A stretch of DNA of 64,000 nucleotides from a virus, in IMG/VR virus record IMGVR_UViG_3300009149_000016, positions 1 to 64,000 of that record; one strand, given 5' to 3'. Of this stretch, positions 23,899 to 31,146 are shown one piece after another. Under the pieces are notes generated by a model. The model saw only the letters and a list, made by a program, of their open reading frames with translations. It was not told the DNA's origin and made no database searches. A program made the position numbers and the translations under genes. How positions within the stretch are numbered: position 1 is the stretch's first letter; each line of letters starts with the position of its first letter.

Positions 23899-24420
23899 AT
23901 GCCTGAAATCTTCAGAACACGAGACGTTGTGGTTTTCGTCAAGGGCGACACGTTCCCAGTGAAGCTCAACAACGCGCTTCTGCAAAGCGGGTGGGCCGGG
24001 GGCCAACTCGTCATGTGGGACGATGCCACAGACGATGACTTCCAAGTCCAATACTCCGATGGGCGCTTCGGAGGATTCCTTCTGTGGGGATCCGATGAGG
24101 ACAGCGACCAATACGTGTCCATGGTCGGCCAGCAAATCAAGTATGGTTACGCCGTCATGGCAATGGGCGGGTGGTCCATTTCGACCCGAACCTACGAGAA
24201 ATACACGTACGCCTCCCGAATCGCCGGCCCCTTGGTCCCCATCAACTACGTCGAAGGCGACTTCCTACGGATCAGCCTCCGGGGCTTGTTCACGGTCGAG
24301 GACGAGTGGACCTTGTCAGGTGACCCACGGGCCCCTGACCACTTCTGGGCTGGCGTCGTCATGCACGCACCCGATCTCGCCAAGAACAAGGACTACCTTG
24401 GCGTCCAGGCCAACCTCTAG
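23899..24420 (+). CDS. hypothetical protein (173 aa)
   Basis: Beta-rich protein; MPEIFRTRDVVVFVKGD start with TTGTAG upstream. The segments GGFLLWGSDEDSDQY and GWSISTRTYEKYTYASR look like a compact beta fold. No family recognised. Convergent four-base overlap with the DUF3228 gene. Confidence 0.5.
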   Translation: MPEIFRTRDVVVFVKGDTFPVKLNNALLQSGWAGGQLVMWDDATDDDFQVQYSDGRFGGFLLWGSDEDSDQYVSMVGQQIKYGYAVMAMGGWSISTRTYEKYTYASRIAGPLVPINYVEGDFLRISLRGLFTVEDEWTLSGDPRAPDHFWAGVVMHAPDLAKNKDYLGVQANL

Positions 24421-24953
24421 CCCTGCTTGACGTGGGTCGCGTGGAAGATGATCGCCTTGGCGAAGTCTTCAGCGCTGAAGTCGCCCTTCGTCCCGCCTTC
24501 CATCTGAAGGAAGTTGCGAGCCATCGTCACGGGGTCCATCGGAGACTCTTCCGTGCCCGGTTCGGGGTTGATGCTCACGATCTCCCAGTCGGAGTCTTCG
24601 AACGTGGCTTCGTTGCCCTCATCGAGCACGTCCTTACGGTACAGCACGATGTTGCAGGAGCCCGCCACGCACTTGCCAGGGCCATCGCTCACAACCTGAA
24701 GGAAGGGCGCTTCACCCTCACGACGGGGGGCAAACTTCGCTCGCAACGGGGTCTTGTCCGTCACGGGCATGATGCTCGAACGGAAGCGCTCCGGGGGAAC
24801 GGGCACGAGACACACGCCATCCCGATACCCGGGCTTGGCCTCGTGATAGTGCTTGGTCACGAGAGCTTCAAGCTCTTCGAACGTGCCCTCGAAGTAACCA
24901 TACTCGGACTCGGCGGTGTGTCGGTGTGCGAAGCTGTTGGTTTTGATCTTCAT
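24417..24953 (-). CDS. DUF3228 family protein
   Basis: 178 aa. The opening NSFAHRHTAESEYGYFEGTF and the later VPVPPERFRSSI match the conserved start of DUF3228, an uncharacterised family in bacteria and some phages. The start is preceded by ACCTTAGAGGG, a member of the CCTTAG...GGG element, seven bases upstream. Biochemical role unknown. Confidence 0.7.
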   Translation of the reverse strand: MKIKTNSFAHRHTAESEYGYFEGTFEELEALVTKHYHEAKPGYRDGVCLVPVPPERFRSSIMPVTDKTPLRAKFAPRREGEAPFLQVVSDGPGKCVAGSCNIVLYRKDVLDEGNEATFEDSDWEIVSINPEPGTEESPMDPVTMARNFLQMEGGTKGDFSAEDFAKAIIFHATHVKQG

Positions 24954-25021
24954 CGTGATCCCTCTAAGGTGTGTCGGCGTGTTCAATCCACCAGACGCCC
25001 CACCTTTCGAAGATCTGACAC

Positions 25022-25267
25022 CTACTGGCTCGAAGGTGGCTCTGAACCTCGACAGACAGCCTTGAGCCGCTGCGACATCTTCTTGAGCTTGGCCGTCACG
25101 TCCTCAATAACCTGATCCAAAGGACCGGCGCTCGACTCCACGAGAATCGCTCCCCCTACTTGGATCGAGCACACCCACCAATCTTCGCGATCCGGGATTC
25201 CCCTAAAGCGAACTTCGGCTGCCGGCGTCACGGTTCGGGCGGCTTTCATTAGGCGGGAAACGTCCAT
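25022..25267 (-). CDS. hypothetical protein (81 aa)
   Basis: Small alpha/beta protein (VSRLMKAARTV, WWVCSIQVGG, DQVIEDVTAKLKKM). No family recognised and no strong ribosome-binding site. Kept because the frame fills the space between two genes and has a phage-like residue pattern. Confidence 0.45.
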   Translation of the reverse strand: MDVSRLMKAARTVTPAAEVRFRGIPDREDWWVCSIQVGGAILVESSAGPLDQVIEDVTAKLKKMSQRLKAVCRGSEPPSSQ

Positions 25268-25362
25268 TCTGACTATGCCGTCATATCAGATGTTTGTCAG
25301 CATGACGCACAGTGTCAAACAAAAAGTTGATAATGACGCGCCTTGCCGGTGTAGTTCCCACC

Positions 25363-26277
25363 ATGACTACACACCTCGTCCCCACCGGAACCGTCAACCT
25401 CAAAACCGCCCTCGAAAACGCTGGGCTCGGCTTCACCGTCGAGAAGGCTCCCTTGTTTCGCAAGGATGCCGAAGGCAACCTGATCGAGACCAAGTCGTGC
25501 GCGACAGTGCGGATGGACACGGGTGAACAACTCGGCACCGTGGGCAAGGGCTACCATGTCCTTCAGAATGCCGAAGCGATGGCGTTCTTCCAGGACTGGC
25601 TCGAAGGCGGGCATGCGAAGCTCGAAACGCTTGGTTCCCTGCGAAGCGGCAAGCGTGTGTGGATCCAGGCCCGCCTCAACGAATCCGACCCCATCGAAGT
25701 GGTACCCGGCGATGCTGTCAACCTTTTCGTCTTGCTCGCCAACAGCCACGACGGGTCCATGGCCGTTTCGACCGGCTTCGTGGGCAACCGGGTCGTGTGC
25801 GAGAACACGCTCATGATGGCGATTCAGACGGGCAAGCTCCTGAAGGTGCGCCACACGGTCAACGCCGTCCAAGCTCTCGACAAGATCAAGGACGTCATCA
25901 ACCTGGCGAACCGGGAATTCGTCGCGACCGCTGAGCAGTGGAAGGAACTGTCTCGCCGGGGAGTCACCGAGTCGAGCCTTCGCAGGTACGTCCGGCGCGT
26001 GTTCAACCCCATCGTGGTCGACGGTGAGGAGAAGGATTCCGAAAAGGGCGGCGAGCGCGTGGCCGACAACGTCATCAAGCTCTACGAGGAAAACAAGTAC
26101 GGTACCAAGCTGGGAGGGGCCAACGGGACGGCTTGGGGCGCCTACAACGCCGTCAACTCGTACCTCAACCACGAGCGTGGCCGCTCCAACGACACGCGTC
26201 AGGAGTCGCTCTGGTTCGGTCAGGGCGCCAAGCTCGACCGTCGAGCCCTCAAGGTCGCCCAACAGATGTTTGGTTGA
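25363..26277 (+). CDS. DUF932 / phage-plasmid-like protein
   Basis: 304 aa. The family phrases are visible: FRKDAEGNLIETKSCATVRMDTG, LGTVGKGYHVLQNAEAMAF, VSTGFVGNRVVCENTLMMA and the C-terminal WGAYNAVNSYLNHERG. DUF932 proteins are common in large phages and plasmids and are of unknown function. Start fixed by GGTGTA nine bases upstream, with no Shine-Dalgarno (GTTCCCACC). TGATG coupling to the next gene. Confidence 0.85.
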   Translation: MTTHLVPTGTVNLKTALENAGLGFTVEKAPLFRKDAEGNLIETKSCATVRMDTGEQLGTVGKGYHVLQNAEAMAFFQDWLEGGHAKLETLGSLRSGKRVWIQARLNESDPIEVVPGDAVNLFVLLANSHDGSMAVSTGFVGNRVVCENTLMMAIQTGKLLKVRHTVNAVQALDKIKDVINLANREFVATAEQWKELSRRGVTESSLRRYVRRVFNPIVVDGEEKDSEKGGERVADNVIKLYEENKYGTKLGGANGTAWGAYNAVNSYLNHERGRSNDTRQESLWFGQGAKLDRRALKVAQQMFG

Positions 26278-26630
26278 TGCTCCCCAACGTTGCAACCGGC
26301 AAGAGCGAAGTCTACGTCAATGACAAGGACTTCGCTCGTTGGGAGAAGGGCGAACAGCCCGTTCGCATCATCTACCACAACCTCGACGTTACTCGAAGCT
26401 TCAACGAGCTTTACTCGGTCCACAACGAGTTTTACCCGCCTGAGCTTCGCAATCTCGCAGCCTACCGTCTCGACGTCCTCCACGGCGAGCCCAAGCAGAT
26501 CGAAGTCGGGCTCAAACTTACGGTTTTCGGGAATTCCTACCGGGTGACCGAGATCAAAGATTCACCTGAACCCGACTACTCCGTTGCCTACCTTGTCCCC
26601 TGGACCACTTGGGACCTAATCCTCGATTAG
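26277..26630 (+). CDS. hypothetical protein with TTWDLILD end
   Basis: 117 aa, coupled to DUF932 by TGATG. Beta-rich with VRIIYHNLDVTRSFNELY. Ends VPWTTWDLILD, a diverged copy of the shared C-terminal peptide in which the Arg is lost. No family recognised. Confidence 0.55.
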   Translation: MLPNVATGKSEVYVNDKDFARWEKGEQPVRIIYHNLDVTRSFNELYSVHNEFYPPELRNLAAYRLDVLHGEPKQIEVGLKLTVFGNSYRVTEIKDSPEPDYSVAYLVPWTTWDLILD

Positions 26631-26667
26631 TTGCCCAACATTCCATGGGTAGGGTAACATACTCCGC

Positions 26668-26841
26668 ATGGAAACCATCGAGGCAAGACCCGAGCCCGAA
26701 CGCACCTTGTTCACCTTCCGGCTCGAAATTGAGGCTCCCAAGGAAGCTTGCCTCCTCGATCTCACCCGAGTCATCGCCGCCATCTCCGGTGTAATACCCC
26801 CTAAATGGAAAATCCAGATCAAAAGCCCCCGCCGTGGATAG
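26668..26841 (+). CDS. small hypothetical protein (57 aa)
   Basis: Short ORF METIEARPEPERTLFTFRLEI... ending IKSPRRG. It overlaps the next gene by 37 bases in another frame, and its codons GGT GTA form that gene's GGTGTA element. Upstream GGTAACATACTCCGC resembles the same element. Alpha/beta, unknown. Confidence 0.4.
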   Translation: METIEARPEPERTLFTFRLEIEAPKEACLLDLTRVIAAISGVIPPKWKIQIKSPRRG

Positions 26842-27065
26842 ACGTTCAGGGCCCTGATTCTGACGGGGCCTACGACATCGAAGTTGATTTGTCCGAGGAA
26901 GAATTCAAGCGGTGGCAAGCTATCGCCGACGCTCCCACCAATTGGCAAGCCTTCAAAGCCGCCAAAATCAAGGTTCGAGAGTACCCGGAATTCCTATGGT
27001 CGACCCTCGACTACCTTTGGTTCAATTATGTGCGTCATTGGTGGCGCAGAAGGACGTTCAGATGA
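26805..27065 (+). CDS. hypothetical protein (86 aa)
   Basis: GGTGTA eleven bases before the ATG. Acidic N-terminus with DIEVDLSEEEFKRWQA and a basic, aromatic C-terminus (YVRHWWRRRTFR). Four-base overlap with the next gene. Unknown. Confidence 0.5.
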   Translation: MENPDQKPPPWIDVQGPDSDGAYDIEVDLSEEEFKRWQAIADAPTNWQAFKAAKIKVREYPEFLWSTLDYLWFNYVRHWWRRRTFR

Positions 27066-27250
27066 CAGATAAGACCGCTCTCAAGTGGCTCGGACGGGTC
27101 AACTTTTACCTCTGCCAGTGGTTCTTCTTTCGGATCACACGCAAGTACGATGACGATGACAACTTCATAGGGTGGGGCATCCTTTGGGGCATCGTTCCAA
27201 CGACTGGCTGGACCAACAACTACCGGTACGTCCCGGGGTTCAGGCGATGA
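27062..27250 (+). CDS. small Trp-rich membrane-associated protein (62 aa)
   Basis: Hydrophobic, aromatic stretches (FYLCQWFFFRI and GWGILWGIVPTTGW) separated by an Asp run, suggesting a membrane hairpin or peripheral protein. Overlaps both neighbours by four bases. Unknown. Confidence 0.45.
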   Translation: MTDKTALKWLGRVNFYLCQWFFFRITRKYDDDDNFIGWGILWGIVPTTGWTNNYRYVPGFRR

Positions 27251-27543
27251 CGTTTTCCCCAGCAAAAGCTTGGGCAATGTATGAAATCGTCCACGCGCCC
27301 ATCCTTTGGAACAAGAATGACAAGGGCTGCGACTTTGGAGATGTGGTCACGATCAACGACCCCCTCAGTCGGGGTGACGACATCATCGTCATCGGTCTCA
27401 ACGGCGTGCGTGCCTTCATGAAGGTTGACGGCGACATGGAAGCTTCGAACGAGACCTTCACCGCAAAGCTTGGAATCGACCGGGGCCACTTCATCTGCGA
27501 GAAGATCGCACGCAAAGAGCAACTGGTGTTGAATGAGGAATGA
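27247..27543 (+). CDS. hypothetical protein (98 aa)
   Basis: ATG at 27247 overlaps the previous stop. Alpha/beta fold with GDVVTINDPLSRGDDIIVIG and no recognised family. Coupled (ATGA) to the next gene in a five-gene chain of small ORFs. Confidence 0.5.
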   Translation: MTFSPAKAWAMYEIVHAPILWNKNDKGCDFGDVVTINDPLSRGDDIIVIGLNGVRAFMKVDGDMEASNETFTAKLGIDRGHFICEKIARKEQLVLNEE

Positions 27544-27797
27544 GCATTCACAGAGTTGAATTGAAGGTCACCTTCTATGCGGACGCCGTAACGGCCGACG
27601 ATGTGGAAGAGGACGTACGGACCCAGCGCTTCGATTGGTCCAACGAGCTTCGGCATGCGGACGTCAACGTGACGGAGGTGACCGAAGTCGCTCAGATTGA
27701 CAAGGATTGGAAGGAATGCTTGCCCTACTCCAGGTACCAGAACCCTGCCAATCTCACCTGTGAGCAAATGTTCCATGCGGGACGGGTATTGAAGTGA
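27540..27797 (+). CDS. hypothetical protein (85 aa)
   Basis: Starts on the previous stop. Opens with IHRVELKVTFYADAV, a beta strand pair resembling a ferredoxin-like start, then an acidic helix. Unknown. Confidence 0.5.
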   Translation: MSIHRVELKVTFYADAVTADDVEEDVRTQRFDWSNELRHADVNVTEVTEVAQIDKDWKECLPYSRYQNPANLTCEQMFHAGRVLK

Positions 27798-27818
27798 GGC
27801 TCGCGCCTTAGAGGGTCC

Positions 27819-27884
27819 ATGAAGTACGAAGGCTATCATCCCGACCACACCCTCCCGGAAGCCCAAAATGGCAAGCCTCAGTGA
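27819..27884 (+). CDS. 21-codon peptide
   Basis: ATG directly preceded by GCCTTAGAGGGTCC, the CCTTAG...GGG start element. It encodes MKYEGYHPDHTLPEAQNG plus three residues, and its last codons overlap the RNase HII start. May be a real micro-gene or a leader coupling translation to RNase HII. Confidence 0.35.
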   Translation: MKYEGYHPDHTLPEAQNGKPQ

Positions 27885-28557
27885 CGTCGAGACCTACATC
27901 CTAGATCACCAACCTGGCACCATCGTGGGCGTTGACGAAGCGGGCCGGGGGCCGTGCGCTGGCGTGCTCGTGGCTGCCGCCGCAGCGGTACCAACCCAAG
28001 GCTGGGAGCCTCACAAGCTCGTCCGAGACTCCAAAAAGCTCAAGCCCCACCAAATGAAGGTCGTCCACGACCACTATGCTGGCGATGACCGGATCGTCAT
28101 CGGGGTTGGGATCGCCACATCGTCCGTCATCGACAAGGTCGGGATCGACAAGGCTCAGGCTTGGGCTCAGGGGGAAGCAATCCGCCGAACCTTCGATCGG
28201 CTCGCCTACAAGCCGTTTGTTGTCGTGGACGGAATCACGCCTCCCGACATCGACTCGACCGCCACCGAGTTTATCATGCTCGTGCCCAAGGCCGACCTTC
28301 TCATCCCGGCAGTGAGCCTCGCCAGCATCTTCGCCAAGTACATACAGCTACAGCGGATGGATGAGCTTCACGAGCGCTTCCCGGTGTATGGTTTCAATGA
28401 GCACCATGGCTACCCCACGAAGCAGCACAAGCAAGCCCTCGCCACACATGGTCCATGCATTGCTCACCGCCGAAGCTACCGCCCCGTTCGGGAAGTGTTG
28501 TCTCGTGAGCAGCGTTTGCCTACCCTGGCAGATCTGGGGTTAGAGGATGCCGACTAA
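27868..28557 (+). CDS. rnhB: ribonuclease HII
   Basis: 229 aa. VGVDEAGRGPCAGVLVAAA carries catalytic Asp23-Glu24; VVVDGI and the SLASIFAKY segment match the other conserved parts of RNase HII. It cuts the RNA strand of RNA-DNA hybrids, for primer removal or ribonucleotide excision. Normal length. An RNase HII rather than RNase H1 is uncommon but known in large phages. Overlaps the mini-PolA gene by eleven bases. Confidence 0.88.
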   Translation: MASLSDVETYILDHQPGTIVGVDEAGRGPCAGVLVAAAAAVPTQGWEPHKLVRDSKKLKPHQMKVVHDHYAGDDRIVIGVGIATSSVIDKVGIDKAQAWAQGEAIRRTFDRLAYKPFVVVDGITPPDIDSTATEFIMLVPKADLLIPAVSLASIFAKYIQLQRMDELHERFPVYGFNEHHGYPTKQHKQALATHGPCIAHRRSYRPVREVLSREQRLPTLADLGLEDAD

Positions 28558-29032
28558 AGACGACCTTGTTGCTGCCTTCCGGGAGCTAGACAGTATTCCT
28601 CTCCCCTCCCGGCACAATGAAACAGCCGAAGAGGATGAAAACGGCGTGGTCACCCTCCGAGACAGGGAAGGTGTCCCCACCATGATGATGGGCCGTCACG
28701 ACTTCGACGAATTTCGCAACTGGCATCAAGATGGTCCCCCTCAAATGCTCGTGCCAAACTACAGCCAAATGGAAATGCGGATCGCTGCGCACTACGGCAT
28801 GTTCCCTAGACCAGCGCTGCCCAAGCCGCTGCCCACGTTCTATCGAGGGCTTACGAGCTTGATTGCCCTTCGCTATGGCTACGGGCCGCTCGAAGTCGAA
28901 GAATCTACCGCCGACATCCATGAGGCAACCATGGGGGCACTTTATCCCCACCCGCTCACGGCCAGAGCCGGACGCCGCCAATCCATGGCAGCGAACTTCG
29001 CCATGATCTACGGTGGGCGCATCCCCCGATGA
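28547..29032 (+). CDS. mini PolA-like protein lacking catalytic residues
   Basis: 161 aa. NYSQMEMRIAAHYG aligns with A-family polymerase motif A (DYxQxELR), and ADIHEATMGALYP with RRQSMAANFAMIYGG aligns with motif B; compare KMGKAANFALVYGG in the polymerase at 61395. The metal-binding Asp of motif A is Asn here and the motif B Lys is Met, and no motif C follows. It is thus a truncated, catalytically dead palm/fingers relative. Remnant or regulator cannot be told. Coupled to genes on both sides. Confidence 0.6.
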   Translation: MPTKDDLVAAFRELDSIPLPSRHNETAEEDENGVVTLRDREGVPTMMMGRHDFDEFRNWHQDGPPQMLVPNYSQMEMRIAAHYGMFPRPALPKPLPTFYRGLTSLIALRYGYGPLEVEESTADIHEATMGALYPHPLTARAGRRQSMAANFAMIYGGRIPR

Positions 29033-29844
29033 CTCGTAAAGTCTGGTTGAGTCTGGATTGGGATTTTTTCTGTCGAGAAGAGCCCGAATGGGACTGGGGA
29101 CACTCCGAAGACGGCAACATCTACCAAACGATTGCTTGGAACATCCGAGCCACCACAGCGCTCGCCCGGGGGATTGATCTACGCAAAGAGACAAGCCTTC
29201 AGCATTCCAAGCCCGCCCCGGCGCGCTTCTGGCGATCCCTAGAGCGGCTTGGGTTCAACTTTGATCGCGTTCTTGGACTGGGGATCGCTGATTCTCACCG
29301 GCATGCCTACCGATTCTTCAAGGAATTGCCTGACGCACAGGCCACACAGATCGTCCACATCGATGCTCACCACGACCTGTTCTATTCGGTCCCGAGCCTC
29401 AAACACAGCGATGAGAACGATGACCCCCGGTGCGATGACTGGCATCTTCTCACCTTGCTTCGTGGTAAACTACGGTCTCTCGTGGTCTATCCTCAGTGGA
29501 AGGGCCTGTGCGAATGGGAGGATTTGTTGGAAACCATCACCAGCGTTGACACCCAAAGCTCTTGGGCAACCGCCAGAATGCTTCAAAAGATAGTCGACAC
29601 TTGTGTTTGGGGCGACCCGCACGTCCCTGCCGTAGCTGGCGAGGTTGAGGGAATCTTCATTTGCCGAAGTGGCGCTTGGGTACCCCCCTGGCACGACCTT
29701 GCTTTCAACCGATTCGTTCAGGCTGCCGAAGACATTGCCGGGGAGGATTCGGTCGTGTACGGTGAGGATCCTCGCATTCGTAGACCCTTCAACTGGCGAA
29801 GCGTTCAGCATTTCGCAGATAAAATGCGGCAGGAGTTGGGATGA
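29029..29844 (+). CDS. arginase/deacetylase-fold protein, UPF0489-like
   Basis: 271 aa. SLDWDFF near the start, IVHIDAHHDLFYS near residue 105 and ICRSGAWVPPWHD near 212 match UPF0489, a family with the ureohydrolase (arginase) fold; HIDAHHD would bind the metal pair. Substrate unknown. Coupled by ATGA overlaps to the mini-PolA and Dam genes, so it is expressed with DNA-related genes. Confidence 0.6.
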   Translation: MTRKVWLSLDWDFFCREEPEWDWGHSEDGNIYQTIAWNIRATTALARGIDLRKETSLQHSKPAPARFWRSLERLGFNFDRVLGLGIADSHRHAYRFFKELPDAQATQIVHIDAHHDLFYSVPSLKHSDENDDPRCDDWHLLTLLRGKLRSLVVYPQWKGLCEWEDLLETITSVDTQSSWATARMLQKIVDTCVWGDPHVPAVAGEVEGIFICRSGAWVPPWHDLAFNRFVQAAEDIAGEDSVVYGEDPRIRRPFNWRSVQHFADKMRQELG

Positions 29845-30635
29845 CCGCACGGCCTTTCATCCGGTGGGTTGGAGGAAAAGCACACCTGGCTGTGGACATC
29901 GGAGCGCAAATCCGTTGTCGGAGGATCAGGACGTATTACGAGCCCTTCGTGGGTGGGGGAGCAATGTTCTTCCACCTCATGCAGCAACGCACCATTCAAC
30001 TGGCAGTCCTTGGGGACTCCAGCCGGGAACTCATCACCCTGTACCGGGTCGTACGAGACTTCCCCGCCGACCTGATCATTGCCCTTCGCCGGTTGAAGGA
30101 AGAGTACAAGACCGACCCTGAAGATGTCTACTACCGGTGGCGAGCGAACATTCCAGACGGGCCCATCAACCAGGCGGCTCGCACCATCGCCCTGAACAAG
30201 ACGTGTTTCAATGGCCTGTACCGCCTCAACCGGCTTGGCAAGTTCAACGTCTCGCACGGTCGATTCAAGAATCCCAAGATCGTCGACGAAGAAAACATCC
30301 TCACAAGCTCCGAGCTTCTCCGGTCCGGAACCCGGCTCGTGCATGCGGATTTCGCTCAGACTGTAAGGAACGCCGGGGATGGAGACGTCGTTTACCTCGA
30401 CCCGCCTTTCGTCTCGGATTGGCAGCAATTCTCCAACGGTGATTTCTACCGTCTGGACGTATGCTTTCGGGAATTGGTCAAGCGAGGGGCGATCGTCATC
30501 CTTACGACCAACACCCACGACATCACCCGGCGCCTGTTCGCTGAGTGGAACATCCTCGAAGTCGATTCCCGCCAGAGCCTCAAAGCCGGCCAAGAACCAA
30601 CCAAAGAACTCATCATCGTGGGGTACCCCGAATGA
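29841..30635 (+). CDS. dam: D12-class DNA adenine methyltransferase
   Basis: 264 aa. FIRWVGGKAHL (AdoMet/DNA motif), YYEPFVGGGAMFFHL (motif I), NKTCFNGLYRLN and the catalytic DPPF (VYLDPPF near residue 190) are the hallmarks of Dam-type N6-adenine methylases. Target may be GATC, but only the family is certain. Probably protects phage DNA from host nucleases or sets replication timing. No cognate nuclease gene is adjacent except an HNH protein two genes on. Confidence 0.88.
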   Translation: MTARPFIRWVGGKAHLAVDIGAQIRCRRIRTYYEPFVGGGAMFFHLMQQRTIQLAVLGDSSRELITLYRVVRDFPADLIIALRRLKEEYKTDPEDVYYRWRANIPDGPINQAARTIALNKTCFNGLYRLNRLGKFNVSHGRFKNPKIVDEENILTSSELLRSGTRLVHADFAQTVRNAGDGDVVYLDPPFVSDWQQFSNGDFYRLDVCFRELVKRGAIVILTTNTHDITRRLFAEWNILEVDSRQSLKAGQEPTKELIIVGYPE

Positions 30636-30853
30636 AGATTCACCAGATTAAGCAATCCATGCTCGACGGGCTGATAGGGTTTGACGCCTTCGAAGCCAAA
30701 CGCCAGGTCGAAGAGCTTGGGCTCATCGGCTACATCGTCTCGGCCAACCAGCCCATCACCCTGGACGCCAAGCCGAACACGGTTGTGCTGTGGACGAACA
30801 AGGGTATGGTCTCACTCGCCACGGCAGGGGACCCCCTTCAAATCGTGCCGTGA
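30632..30853 (+). CDS. hypothetical protein (73 aa)
   Basis: ATGA overlap with dam and GTGA overlap with the HNH gene. Starts MKIHQIKQSMLDGLIGFDAF, an alpha/beta protein with a conserved-looking GYIVSANQPI. Unknown. Confidence 0.5.
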   Translation: MKIHQIKQSMLDGLIGFDAFEAKRQVEELGLIGYIVSANQPITLDAKPNTVVLWTNKGMVSLATAGDPLQIVP

Positions 30854-31146
30854 GCGATAAGTGGAGCCAGCGCTTTGAAGCCTCTCGGCGTCGGCTAGCG
30901 CTCAAAGAGCGCGCCATCGCTCACATGGGGGGCAAGTGCCGCATCTGCGGGTATGCTCGGTGCCCCGCCGCTCTCGACTTTCACCACATCGAAGACACGG
31001 ACAAGGAATTCTCGATCTCGTCCAAGATGTCGTGGGTGAAGATCAAGCCCGAACTTGCCAAATGCGTGATGGTCTGCGCCAACTGCCACCGGGAGATACA
31101 TGCCGGATGGCACCCAGAGTGGCTACCTGACGACGGGCGAAGCTAG
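30850..31146 (+). CDS. HNH endonuclease-like protein
   Basis: 98 aa, GTG start overlapping the upstream TGA. CRICG (about residue 32), ALDFHHI (about 44), VCANCHREIHAGW (about 75) give a complete HNH/zinc site. The basic N-terminus (ASRRRLALKERA) probably contacts DNA. Convergent with the metalloprotease gene. Confidence 0.8.
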   Translation: MSDKWSQRFEASRRRLALKERAIAHMGGKCRICGYARCPAALDFHHIEDTDKEFSISSKMSWVKIKPELAKCVMVCANCHREIHAGWHPEWLPDDGRS

